The notes beneath the pieces were generated by a model that worked only from the letters and a program-made list of their open reading frames with translations, did not search any database and was not told the origin of the DNA. A DNA stretch of 64,000 nucleotides, from contig SCFE01000014.1 in assembly GCA_004352715.1 (NCBI GenBank), positions 431,410 to 495,409 on the forward strand, given 5' to 3'. Shown here in pieces: positions 11,313 to 23,405 of the stretch; the stretch's first letter is position 1, and every line of letters begins with the position of its first letter. The position numbers were made by a program, and so were the translations under genes. This stretch comes from Hofstenia miamia (Eukaryota > Xenacoelomorpha > Acoela).

Positions 11313-11862
11313 CACAAACTGTTTGCCGATTTTATTGGATTTCGGATTTATTCAAGATTCCTGTTTAATTTATAAATACATCTGTTTTGCAAGTTTGCGC
11401 CGCGTGTAAGCATAGAGTTCAAAATAACATTTTCGTGCGTTGGTAAACTGGCCCCATATTGGTGGGGATTTAATGCTGATTCCTTACGCCTGTGTTTATG
11501 CGGGAAATTTATTTTTTCACCGCCCGCCGAAAATCCTTTTGCCGTAAACATCGTGTCACTTACGCCGATCGCTTAAACGGAAAATGAGCACGAACCCCGC
11601 TGTGTAAAGTAAACGCTTGTTTGCTGGAAACGAGGTGGATTTGTCCAGCCCTCAAATAAGACGCATTGTGCTACCCAGCTGTCTCAAATGATTGCTGGAC
11701 GGCGAAGATTAAGTGCTTTAAGTGAAGTGTCATAAACGCGTTTGCAAACATACCGATTTGTTGATTTTCAATGCATGTCGGCCATTTGATAATTTAATAA
11801 TGGCGTTGCTTTGATCTGACCGCGTTTGTGCCTCAATGAAGCAGGAAAGCTCAAACAAAACG
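11313..11862 (-). promoter_or_regulatory. GC-richer leader and putative promoter region of FoxD
   Basis: The 550 bases upstream of the FoxD ATG are clearly richer in G, C and CpG than the surrounding AT-rich DNA, with many CG dinucleotides between 11395 and 11760. This fits a 5' untranslated region plus promoter of a developmental regulator. An upstream open frame of 67 codons (11551-11348, minus) ends 36 nt before the FoxD start and could be a leader ORF, but its protein is unrecognisable. No TATA box or initiator can be assigned with confidence. Confidence 0.4.
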
Positions 11863-14464
11863 AAAATTACAAGCCTACACATAGTAAAATCAACGAAATT
11901 ACATGCTTGACAGCGAATTTAATATCCCTAATTCTATTATTAATATTATTATAGCGTTGACATAAACACGCTCGCCAGAAATCCATTAATGGGACATAAT
12001 GCGAAAACCAGCTAAACAAAACTAAGTTCATTAACACAAGTGAATAAAATACTGATTTAGACTGTTCATTGCCGCAACGTTTTGAAATATTCATTAATGT
12101 ATATCAACAAATGAAGCTGTTTAATATGTATAATGCCTTTTTTGGTTTAAATATCTTTAAACAAGATAGATCAGAAATTTTTCGCTGTTATATCTATTTC
12201 AAACAAAATTTAGTTGAAGAAATTTATTAAAATTCAATCAAAACACATTAGTAGTTATTTGAAAAATTTAAATTAACTTGGATAAATACATATTTTTAAT
12301 TATAAATATTTGTCACTTTTCATGGTGCATAAGAAAATGTGAATTACAGTTTTCGTCAAAATATTCTGATGTACTTATTGAGGCACACAAGAACTGACAT
12401 ATTTCTAAATAATCAATTGCCAAGAAAGTGATTTGATAGGAATTAAAACTCAATATATTAACAAGAAAACAAACATATATGTGTACGTTACGTTTTTATT
12501 TTACTTATTTTAGCTTAAAAATTACGGTAACTTTTTAAACTTTTTTCAAATGTGTTTGAAAATAGGTGTTTGTTTATAAAATCGATACAAAATGTTTTTA
12601 GTAGGAAACTATCTCATGTGTAGCTTCAAGCTTAGAAAATAGTTGAGGCACTTAATACTGAAAATGTGATATAATTTTATGTTATTCAATAATATTCTGC
12701 GATTTCACTCACTTTCACACTTCAAGTCGGATGATATTAGATTTGTAAATACATATTTGATTTTCGATTTTCACTGAATGCGAGCAATCTAGCATGTAGT
12801 GATCAATAATCAATGCAAATATGGTACTGACAAAAACTGTTTTCTAGAATGTTTGAGGAAAAATACGTTTAAAATTTTGGTTTAAATATAATGAAGACGA
12901 GAGAAGCTAATCGCTCTTTTGTATTTTCATGTAGTTTCACCATTTAAAAAACTTTATTAGAATACTAAATTTCAAGAGTATTTGCCTAAGTATATATTGA
13001 ATTAGAATTTTTTGTACAAAATGAAAAAAAATCAAAAATTAAGGTGATGAAATGCGTTTCCAGGACTTTTTCAATATTATGAAAAATTTGCGGAGCTTTG
13101 CCCTGCTTTTGGTCACTCAAATTGATCGCATCTGAGATGTCAGAAAATCCTATGTACGACTCTGTAAACCATGTAAAAAGTATACAAGGCCGATGAAATC
13201 GAAACTGGTTATTAATTAATATTAAATGTGTTTACAACAAGTAGCTCATTGGAAATAATAGATATTCCAAGACTGGCGAAAGTAGATGAGTTAAACAAAA
13301 GCAATTAATAAAGTCACGAAAAACCTCTTTAATAAGTATTTAAGGAAATTGGAAAACAGCTGCTCTTTGACCAAAGTAGTGCTGAATAGTAGGTTATTGA
13401 GCATTTTGTATTAATATATTTTTTCTAAGCAAGTGTTAATAAGCCCTAGAATTTTGCTCAAACCATCTTAATTAAATGCTTTTAGGACATAAATGAACTC
13501 TACAAGCCAAAGAGATTCCCCACCGTGATATTGTTTCATAAAAATGAAAATATTTTGAAGTTCTCTACCCAGAATGTCAATAAAATCATACTTCAGATTG
13601 AATACCATCGAATGCTTGCACTCTCAGAGTAACAATTGTAAATTATATTTTTGTATTTGTAAATATGTACTCTATGTAGAAGTTTGTTTAGTAGATATCA
13701 GCAGCAGGTATTTCTTTTCGTACAAAAACAATGTCAATACAGCTAACAGGGTATTTATTATTGTAAATATTTGATAAAATTGATTTAAAACGTTGAATAA
13801 GCATGAAAGAGATGAACAAAGTGCTTACAATAATGTAAGAATATCATCTTTAAAATATGTTTGTTAAAATGCTATTTTTGTCAATTTTCCGGTTAAGCAT
13901 ATTCATTATTTAGCCATCAGAAATTACTTTTAATTAAACGCGTGGTCTACGATTTTTTAAAAAATGTATTATTCACTTATCAAAGTTTTTTGTACCACTT
14001 TATAATAACTTTCCAAATATTAAAGATAATAGAATTCAATCGTGTTAATATTGGCTAGTGAATATTGATCTAACCTTTTCCATAATTTTTTCTAAAAATA
14101 ATTTTTATTACGTTTGAAAACGCCAATTATAAATATTATCAAAGTGCAAAATATTAAGTAAACCTGGTAAAAAAATCTTTAAAATTCATATGATTTTAGA
14201 ATATGGCTATTTTTTAACTACCAAGTGTATATTAAAGAAATTGTGCGCTGGAAAAAATAAGTTAATGAAATTTAAAAGGAGTTGAAGTTAACAAGAGTCC
14301 CTTGAATATTGAATTTTATAAACGGTACTACATATTTTTATGATGGTGCCTAATTAAAGCAATCTTCATGAAAATTCGTTGCTAACAATTATTTTTGCTT
14401 TGCTAATTTTAAATATCGGTAATCAATAATTCGGTCCACAGCAGTCAGAGTATTTAACGGTTAA

Positions 14465-14669
14465 ACTAAGTTTGGGGTAATTTTGTTACCCCAAGCACAA
14501 CTTGAATAGGATTTTGAGCTCAAATCAAATTGGAAGAACCTGATATTGTGTGAATTTTCCACATTTTTTAAGTACTTTTTATCTGCACAATATGGGAATC
14601 TTCCTGACTTTGCTTATCAAGATTCAACAAAAACATCAATAGTCTAAGTTTGGGTAACTTTGTTACTCC
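14465..14669. repeat. Pair of short hairpin motifs in direct repeat
   Basis: TTGGGGTAA (14472-14480) and TTACCCCAA (14486-14494) form a perfect 9-bp stem with a 5-base loop. A diverged copy (CTAAGTTTGGGTAACTTTG, then TTACTCC) follows at about 14644-14669 in the same orientation. The pair may be subterminal motifs of an unrecognised element. Confidence 0.5.
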
Positions 14670-14821
14670 TAAAGAAATCAGCTTAAAACTTTTGTTTTAG
14701 GATGATGCTAGTTTGTTATAGTAATACCATGCTTGAAAAACCCTAATGCTATAATTTCATGAAAATTTTATTAATATTAATTTAGTTTGTACCCAAAAAA
14801 ACATCCATATTGTGACAATCG

Positions 14822-14965
14822 TTTTAGTTTTTGTATGCTATGATTTTTTGCATATTTTAGTTGGTGTGTGAAGAAGACAATCTGCGAAAAGCTTTATCAA
14901 GCTTAAAACTCCAGGAATTTGAATTTAATATATATGCAAAAAATCATAGCATACAAAAACTAAAA
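14822..14965. repeat. Perfect 34-bp inverted repeat with a 76-base spacer
   Basis: Bases 14822-14855 and 14932-14965 are exact reverse complements over 34 bp (left arm begins TTTTAGTTTTTGTATGC). The 76-base spacer has no coding potential. A TA microsatellite starts 18 bases to the right (about 14983-15008). Perfect arms suggest a young foldback or MITE, or a transcribed hairpin; neither can be decided from the sequence. Confidence 0.85.
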
Positions 14966-16224
14966 AGAGTGAGAATTTCCCTTATATATATATATATATA
15001 TATATATAAATTATACTAATTACCATAACAAAGAACAACGACAAACGGAATTCGATGATTAGATAAATTCCTAATTCTATACTTAACACATAAAGGTATA
15101 CCAATATAACTTTAAGAAAATATCCATTGTCATGAAATCTATTATATTTTATATTAATCGATTGTTATTTTGGTCTAGTTCATTTGAAGCGAATGTTTTT
15201 AGTAAAATCAACGTCTTCTTTGAAACAAAAAAACCTTAGGTTTGAAACTTTTGCACATTTAAAAAAGTACATTATATATTGAATTCAATACTTGAATTCG
15301 TGAATAAATATGGCTATAGGAAAAATGAAATACAGTTTATTTATTCAAACGTGTTATTTACTTATTTAGATCATCTTGCTAAGGGTTAGTGAATCTGTAA
15401 ATACAATAAACTTTCAAACACCTTTCGAAATTAAAGATAAATAACTTATCAAATATGTCTTTTGTATTTGGCCCGAATAAAAGAGTTAAGGCAGGAACAA
15501 GCTGTCCTCAATTTAGTAAGTCTGTTTTACAGAAGCGCTGCTTTTCCTGAACTTGTCAACTGTTATACTGTAATCAATTAGCTGTTCAGAGGAACTGTTT
15601 ATTGGAGGAAATGTAGCAAATGGCAACAATATACATTCAAAGCCGTGTTTATGAAATTTCAGACTGATAACAAACAAACGCAAAATAAACAAAATCAAAC
15701 AATTGTTGTCAATTTGGGAAAATATGAAATACAATTTCTTTACTATTGTCTATTTATGTTTTAGCGATTAAACTCCTTTCTTAAACTTTGTTTATTAGCG
15801 CTACAAAACACAAAATATGGTGAAGACAGCATTTGGGATAAATGTATGATCTTTGAACACAACTATAAAGCCATGACTCCTTTTATTTTTAAATTTATTT
15901 CGATTTTTGTTTACTTGTTAGCGCATTTTCATTAACATCACACCTGTTTCATGTTTACAAAAATTTTAGACATTGCTCAATGTACACAATTATGAAACTC
16001 TGCTATTTTTAGTACTAGGTCAAAGAGATCTTTGGAGTGGAGTTAGCCAAATTGATTATTAATATATATTTGAAAAATTCAAGAAAATTTTAACCTAATA
16101 CTTTTTTCATGCTGAACACTGCAAAGAAATTTAGTAAATTATTATTATTTACTCTAAACTATATTTTTTTTCAAAATATACATCTTTGAGAAACTCATAC
16201 ATGACTTAAGGATCTAAGTATAAG

Positions 16225-16576
16225 TAGAGATGGACAAGAGCCGAATTTTTGCACGCCCTTCAGTCAGTTATTATTTCAAGCCCGTTTTCGGTCCGTGTTG
16301 AAATTTTGTAGCCCGTTTTCAGCCCTTCAATATTTATTGATCATTAATTATTGGCTGTAGCACTAAGTACAATTTGACTACAATCTCATTCTGACTGAGC
16401 AGGAGTAGCTTGGGTGGCATACATCTTCAATGAAACGTAACACAAAGTTGGATAGGTGCTTCAATTGAGATTTAAAAAATTTATATTTTCAAGTTTGTTA
16501 CAATTCATTTTATTCGGTCCGTTTTTTGTTCGTAATTTTTCAAATCTTGGGCCGGCCTGGCCCATGTCCACCTCTG
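16225..16576. mobile_element. hAT-type MITE with perfect 8-bp target-site duplication
   Basis: The left end TAGAGATGGACAAGAGCCG and the reversed right end CAGAGGTGGACATGGGCCA form a terminal inverted repeat of the common hAT pattern (YAGAGRTGG). AGTATAAG is repeated exactly at 16217-16224 and 16577-16584. The 352-bp body carries no transposase. A 61-codon open frame in and past it (16456-16641) crosses the element boundary and is not a gene. Confidence 0.85.
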
Positions 16577-17302
16577 AGTATAAGACAGTCTGTGATCGAA
16601 ACTGCCTGAAAGCACAGGCAATGATAGTTAAAACAGCATGACACCCAAACGATACAATAGTGTAATAAAATGTGTAGGCTTACATTAATTGAAATTATTA
16701 AATCAAAATTGAAACTAAATAAATTTGAGTGTACACTTCTTTGTTTTAGGTATATATTTGCCTGTTTCGAGAATTTACAAAATTTAAGGACCTTTCTATT
16801 TACACCACCATTTACTCTTTTATGGAAAACTCAGTAAAGTCGTGGAAGTTCCCCTATTGGTATTCACACGTTGAAGCAATTCCATGTTCCGTAATTGCAC
16901 ATTTTCTTCAATTAACAACTGTTAAGCCTGAAAATGTGGTTACTTGAATATGGATATGCAATTTAACATAACATTATACAAATTTAGCATTATTAGTTGA
17001 CTAATAATATATAATTTGATTTTAAATGCGTGATTACGTAACTACACAAAATGACAACAAAGGTTTACAAAATATTTATTTAATATTTGTTATTATGGAC
17101 AGCATACATAGATATCAACGGAAGACAGTCATGTAGATTGAATTAATTTGTCAATACGTAGCATAAAGTTCAGGAGTAAATAGTAAAAATATACATACAG
17201 AAATTACTTTCACATTTGTGGTACTAAAATATTATTTGAAGTATGTTAATGTTCTATATTCAAAGATTTAGCTCAAACCTAACAATTGTTTTACCTTTAC
17301 AC

Positions 17303-17304
<2 letters not shown>

Positions 17305-17338
<34 letters not shown>

Positions 17339-17538
17339 TCATTAGATAAAAGATATCGTCGATGTATCGCGAGTGGAACGAAGGAATGAGTTGAGGAAGT
17401 GAAGAATTTCGTCAACATTCGCCAAATTTGCCATGGACATCATTGAATCAAAATTCTCTAGAAACAATCTTCCTTCGTTCTACTCGCGATGCGTCGACGA
17501 TATCTTTTATCTAATGGATATATATATATATATATATA
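17305..17538. repeat. Foldback element embedded in a TA microsatellite
   Basis: Arms 17341-17385 and 17471-17515 are inverted copies matching at 42 of 45 positions (core GATAAAAGATATCGTCGA), separated by 85 bases. Both sides run directly into (TA)n tracts (about 17305-17334 and 17518-17538). This fits a MITE of a TA-inserting family (Tc1/mariner-like) in a TA repeat, or a foldback that has bred the flanking repeat. Confidence 0.75.
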
Positions 17539-17559
17539 CATTAAAAACTAAGTGTCTTA

Positions 17560-17960
17560 AATTTTTCTTTTTGGAGCCCCTCTTTTGATTTCACGAGGTA
17601 AGTTTTGAGTAGAAAAGTGCAATTCTTTTTGTTTTGTAAGTAAAATTCTATGATCAATAGAATCAAACGTTTTCGAAGATCTAGACAAGCAATGGCTGTA
17701 TGTTCGTCATTAGTTATTAAATTATCAATACTTTTCCTCTATTTTTCAGTGGACAATAAAACATTGTTATAGATGTACCTTTGCGAAAACCAAATGATGT
17801 TAGAGTAAAGATTATATTTATTTCAGAGCCAATAAACGTTCAATAACTTTACTAATTGTTGATGTAACATAAATTGCTCAATAATTTAAGCATTTTTCAG
17901 GCTTACTTTTTTATAAACAAGAGCTATATTTTCAATTTTAAACATTCATGGGAAATTGAT
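17560..17960 (-). mobile_element. LINE reverse-transcriptase relic
   Basis: Read on the minus strand with frameshifts, the sequence gives a hydrophobic finger block (QLVKLLNVYWL), WFSQR or FGFRKGTS in the neighbouring frame, then DNLITNDEHTAIACLDL and, one frame over, FDSIDHRILL. These match the QFGFRKGxST ... CLDLSKAFDxxDHxILL blocks of non-LTR retrotransposon reverse transcriptases. The element is decayed and incomplete. Confidence 0.6.
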
Positions 17961-18699
17961 TTTAATGTAACAAAGAGGCTCAGGAACAAATGTACATATA
18001 TCTGTACATACATCATATAAAATACAATACTTGTACTTATCATAGAAAAAACGATATTATTGCAAGCAAAAGTAAACAAAAATATTATATTTAATAATTT
18101 AATGCTTATCACGATTTGTGATCATCTTTCATATAATAGTCGTCGATGCATGCTTTCTACTACTTTTTGCTTGTTTCCGGAGAAAATTAGTAATCAAGTA
18201 TGTCGAATTTATAGTCCTCTGAACGTGTTGTATTATGAGTAGTAACTTCGGCATTTTAAATGCTCCAGAGATTTTCTATTGGATTTAGATCATTGCTATT
18301 TTCAAACTTGTAACTAAATTTCAATCCATCAATGCTTGAGAAGACAAGAAATTATCTGCCGATTTGGCTAGCACTGAATTTGAAGTAATTTGTTTTCATG
18401 TAATGTAACTTTCTCTATATCTTATCAAAAAGTTGCTAAAATCAAGATTATATTTGCATGATATGTAAGCATTCTCAAGAAAAAACCTTCGAGAACTAAT
18501 TTTATAATTGTCATCGTTATTCAACTTTTAAAATATACAAATACAAAAGTGCAATATATGGTTGATAAAAATATTAGAATCTTTCGATTATGTTGAGTAA
18601 CTTTAGGAATAAAATCTAAAAAAATAAAAGTTATTATAATCCTTTATTCATTAACTATGTGCTTTTTAGCTTTAGAAAATTTCTTAAAAATTTTAAATA

Positions 18700-20090
18700 A
18701 TTTAATACTGAAAAATTTTACTGTGCACAGTCAATAGGAGACAATATAAATATATTTATTAATACTGAAAAAATATATTATTTGAGTAATTATACATTTC
18801 AAAATTCGTCACATAGTAAACCTTGGATAAATGATTTTTGTAAAGCATTGATTCGCGAAAAAAATATCGCATATAGAATATTTAAAAGTTCTAAAACCCA
18901 TCGAAACTTTGTTGCAAATAAAAAAAGCTAGAAATATCTCGAGCATTGCAAATCGCAAGGCGTACAACGAATAAATTAGAAATGAATACGCTCATCTATC
19001 AATTTAAAAAATCAATGGGGAAGCTAATCCATGAGATCAGTAATAGTATGAAATCTAAATCAAACTGTATTGCTGCTATCAAAAATATTAATGGAAAAAT
19101 CTTTACAGATACTTATGAAATTTCTAAAGAGTTCAATCAGACTTTCATTAACCTATGAAAATACAATGGTCCAATAGTTAAGTATGAAATTAAATCGGCT
19201 AAATTTTTTCAACCAAAATTCTCCTTCCGTTTTACAACAAGTTTTGAAGCCTTAAAAGCAATTCATAAGCTTAGGCCCAACAAATAAAGTGGCTCTTCTA
19301 AAATACCTTCATGGGTACTTAAAATCAATGCAGACATAATTTCCATTCCCATAAATTTTAGATTTAATGAATTTATAAAAAACACTATCTGATTTAAAAA
19401 AACAATGGATCACTTGCGAAAAATTGTCGACTAATTTCAATCATATCTGCAATAAGCAAATTATTTGGGCGATTACTGCACAATCAAATGACAGAACACC
19501 TAAATAAGAGCAGCCTATTGTCAAATACTCAATTTGTATTTCGAGCAATTTTCAACTACTGATGCCCTTTTAAATTTTAAAATTAAGAGCTTTTGCGATA
19601 ATTCAAAGAAACATTCTTCTAGAACTAAGGACTAAACTTCTAAATCAATGCTTTTCCCAAGACAGCTTGTCATTTTGAATACTATGTTGACATTTTTTAA
19701 ATTCATCAAGACCTTACCACCTTATAATACGATTTCAATGTTCAGTTTATTCATAAACAGAACTCCAGATCAAAACATTTTACCCGTACTTGAAATCTCT
19801 CAATAATTTATCCGTATTCCTAGTAGATTTATTGTATAGTTTTTTTTGCTGTGTATGTATTTTTAAGCATGTTTGTAAATTTTTTGACGCTATTCAAATA
19901 AATTACCAGAATTCCAGATCAAAACACTTTATCTGCATTAAATATAGAAATAATGTTTTGAAGGAATCATTCAAGATACTGCTATTCGAACTTGGAAAGA
20001 AATCAAGAACATCGAAAAATTGCAAGCTTTTAGGAAGTACACTAAAATTTTTCTTAAGTAAAAATATATCTCGAGTAAAGCGCGGGTAGT
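18700..20090 (+). mobile_element. LINE reverse-transcriptase relic, opposite orientation to the preceding one
   Basis: The plus strand carries, in several frames, the RT palm approach RLISIISAISKLFGRLL, followed by LLSNTQFVFRAIFNY, which matches RPISxxxxxSKIFExxL ... LSxxQFGFR of non-LTR elements. Upstream fragments (EMNTLIYQFKKSMGKLIHE at about 18980) fit the linker between endonuclease and RT. The last 300 bases encode a basic C-terminal tail. Many stops and frameshifts mark it as dead. Confidence 0.6.
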
Positions 20091-21529
20091 ATACGAATTT
20101 TTCAATAATAATTATTCATCTTATTCTTGAAATCCATATAGTAGTTTATCCATAGCCTGGTTAGTTTTTTTGTATATAATATGTTATTCTATATTATGCA
20201 CCTAAATCCAATTTCACATTTATTGAAGTGCTGTGAATATTTGCGATGTTCAACTCTTACTAAAATCCAGGCTACATCGGATGCAACATTTGAAAAGGTT
20301 GAGGTTTGTAGGGAGTGATGACGATCAAGTCTAATGCAGCAGGTCTATCTGCAGACTAAAAAAAAGTAATGAAAAACCTCAGCTGGCTTAGAATGAATTC
20401 CATGAATTAGACCACAATATTAGCTTGAAAAACTGAACCCAAACAAGTACAACGAGTACAACGATGCTGGTCACAAACACGACGCATACTAATACCTTAT
20501 GGAAGGGGTTCAAATATTACGAAACTTTGCATAAAATCTAAGATAACTGAATAGTATTACATAAGTGAAATATTAATTTGTAAATGTTTATTTTTTGTAC
20601 TTATCTTTTTTTTCATGACGCGCTTGCTACAGCAAACAGCAATTTTATTGAATTTAAGCACTGTGCTGAATAAAGATATTTTTCTATTCTAAAGCCTCCT
20701 ATTTTAATAGGGAAAGATGTTTGATTCCATGCACTACCAGGCAGTGGTGAACCAATGATGAATGAAGTAGCATCATCAAATTTGCTCAGAATAGATTCAC
20801 ATTAGCAGGGAGGAATTGATCTCAGTGCATATGTAAAAGTTGTGGAGTACTAAAACACACTTTAAGAAGTTGAGGATCTCCAAGTTGGCTGCGACTATCT
20901 AGAAATTTTTGAGGGTCTTAGGAACGTTTTTTAAGAAAGAGTTGCATAAACTGGTTATCACCACTTGGAACATCAAGTAGCTAAAAACCACCCTGGCAAT
21001 ATTTGAGTGTATGTTCGTAAATTCCATGGGATTGTACAGATTAATTACACTTTCTCAGATTGAAATCCCAAAGAAGAATCCCATTTTTCATAATTCCTAA
21101 GCATCTAGATAGAGAATATTCGCTACAACAACATAGTCCATAATCTTAAAATTGAAAAGTAAAAGACGACTTTTTAGAATGCATGATAAAGTTTGTACAT
21201 GTACATAAGTTATATTGATCAATACAAGAAATAGAGAATGAAGGGGAGATGGCATCTTTATATACTAAGGCTGTTATACAAAACATGCACGAACCGATGC
21301 TGCCATGATTACGGTAACGAAGAAATCCAAAGAGGCAGAAGAAGTATACATGTATATATTCTTTAATATTCAAAGATCCTGGAAACAAATTTTGAAATGC
21401 AAGAAGTAAGAAATGAGACAATTAATCAAAAAATAATTACGAATTAAGTAATTAGCTTAGGATATGATGATTTGACATTTCCATCAACCAATCATGCTTC
21501 TCACAACCAATCATGCTTCTCTCTGAGAT

Positions 21530-21983
21530 AGTCGGGTCTAGCGAGCGCGCTCTACTCGATACAATTAACAGTTCTGTTTATTGGAGATTTCGATTCGCAA
21601 AAACGCATCACCGCCGCTAAGTTAGCTGCACCTTTTGCCTCATTATTAAGGGATGAACTACTCAAACTACACTACCTACTTTGGAAAATCTCAAATATTG
21701 AAGAATCGCCATCCCCTTCAGAAGGATCACGCTCACCACTAGAAACATCAAACACTAAATGCATGAACAGCGACAATGTTTGCGAAACAAATGCTCCAGA
21801 AAAAAGTGAAACAAACCAACGAAAAGTCAAACATATCAAAGAAACTTCGGATACATTGATAATTGGAACATCAATGTATCGCAATTTGAGGGCAAATATA
21901 CTTGTGAAAGATCACGATGCCACGATTCATTCATATCTTGGAGCTACAATCGAGGAAATTTCAAACATAATTTATCAATACCC
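21530..21983 (+). mobile_element. CR1-like LINE ORF1 fragment: SGNH/esterase-like segment, cut by the gap
   Basis: An open frame of about 150 codons follows an in-frame TAG near 21527 and continues into the N gap. It contains FIGDFDSQKRITAAKLAAPF, a serine-rich linker, then DTLIIGTSMYRNLRANI and IHSYLGATIEEISNII. The IIGxSMxRN block resembles the GDS(L) nucleophile block of SGNH hydrolases (here GTS), and the later block the downstream esterase motif. Esterase and PHD domains are the known ORF1 modules of CR1-like retrotransposons, and a PHD segment lies beyond the gap, though on the other strand. Confidence 0.55.
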
Positions 21984-22983
21984 NNNNNNNNNNNNNNNNN
22001 NNNNNNNNNNNNNNNNNNNNNNNNNNNNNNNNNNNNNNNNNNNNNNNNNNNNNNNNNNNNNNNNNNNNNNNNNNNNNNNNNNNNNNNNNNNNNNNNNNNN
22101 NNNNNNNNNNNNNNNNNNNNNNNNNNNNNNNNNNNNNNNNNNNNNNNNNNNNNNNNNNNNNNNNNNNNNNNNNNNNNNNNNNNNNNNNNNNNNNNNNNNN
22201 NNNNNNNNNNNNNNNNNNNNNNNNNNNNNNNNNNNNNNNNNNNNNNNNNNNNNNNNNNNNNNNNNNNNNNNNNNNNNNNNNNNNNNNNNNNNNNNNNNNN
22301 NNNNNNNNNNNNNNNNNNNNNNNNNNNNNNNNNNNNNNNNNNNNNNNNNNNNNNNNNNNNNNNNNNNNNNNNNNNNNNNNNNNNNNNNNNNNNNNNNNNN
22401 NNNNNNNNNNNNNNNNNNNNNNNNNNNNNNNNNNNNNNNNNNNNNNNNNNNNNNNNNNNNNNNNNNNNNNNNNNNNNNNNNNNNNNNNNNNNNNNNNNNN
22501 NNNNNNNNNNNNNNNNNNNNNNNNNNNNNNNNNNNNNNNNNNNNNNNNNNNNNNNNNNNNNNNNNNNNNNNNNNNNNNNNNNNNNNNNNNNNNNNNNNNN
22601 NNNNNNNNNNNNNNNNNNNNNNNNNNNNNNNNNNNNNNNNNNNNNNNNNNNNNNNNNNNNNNNNNNNNNNNNNNNNNNNNNNNNNNNNNNNNNNNNNNNN
22701 NNNNNNNNNNNNNNNNNNNNNNNNNNNNNNNNNNNNNNNNNNNNNNNNNNNNNNNNNNNNNNNNNNNNNNNNNNNNNNNNNNNNNNNNNNNNNNNNNNNN
22801 NNNNNNNNNNNNNNNNNNNNNNNNNNNNNNNNNNNNNNNNNNNNNNNNNNNNNNNNNNNNNNNNNNNNNNNNNNNNNNNNNNNNNNNNNNNNNNNNNNNN
22901 NNNNNNNNNNNNNNNNNNNNNNNNNNNNNNNNNNNNNNNNNNNNNNNNNNNNNNNNNNNNNNNNNNNNNNNNNNNNNNNNNNN
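21984..22983. other. Assembly gap (1000 N)
   Basis: A run of exactly 1000 N, a conventional size for an unknown gap. It is flanked by CR1-like fragments facing each other, so a misjoin between repeat copies is possible. Confidence 1.
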
Positions 22984-23405
22984 TTACCTTGGGAAGATTT
23001 CGTATGCGAATTCCAAGCGGCTTCTTCAAACTCGATGATGACTCAGACTTCGGCGCAGCAGTTTTTATACTCTGAATTGCTATGTCAAGCTGCTCTTTTG
23101 TAATGTTGGACGCCTGCTTTCCAGACTTATCAACCATCTTTGCTAAATCCGTAGATAGAGAACTGACAGCAGATTTCAAATCACTTATTTCGGAGGTGAT
23201 GTCAATGGTGGAGGATACAATCTGCTTGGCGGGCTTGATACAGTTCTTGCAGAACCACAGACACCCAGTTATTGCTGTCAACAATTCGAGTACATCAGCA
23301 GGGATATCAGTGCATCCTTGATGAAACCATTGCCGGCATCCGCTTTCTTGACACCTTTGGAACACTCCATGCAGATATCACCCTTACTCTTCAAAATAAA
23401 ATCAC
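22984..23405 (-). mobile_element. CR1-like LINE ORF1 fragment: PHD finger, coiled coil and start of an RRM-like region
   Basis: From high to low coordinates the minus strand encodes a PHD-type zinc finger: CMECSKGV in one frame, then GCRQWFHQGC and CLWFCKNC in another, so the finger is split by a frameshift near 23345. A helical region follows (ISDLKSAVSSLSTDLAKMV), then LGIRIRNLPKV at the gap edge, resembling the RRM-like segment of LINE ORF1 proteins. PHD plus coiled coil at the N-terminus is characteristic of CR1-like ORF1. The frameshift indicates a dead copy. Confidence 0.65.

Noticed and set aside
21763-23365. Apparent 446- and 473-codon frames across the first large gap
   Set aside because: Most of their length is N. 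Only the short real ends carry information, and these are annotated as separate CR1-like fragments on opposite strands.
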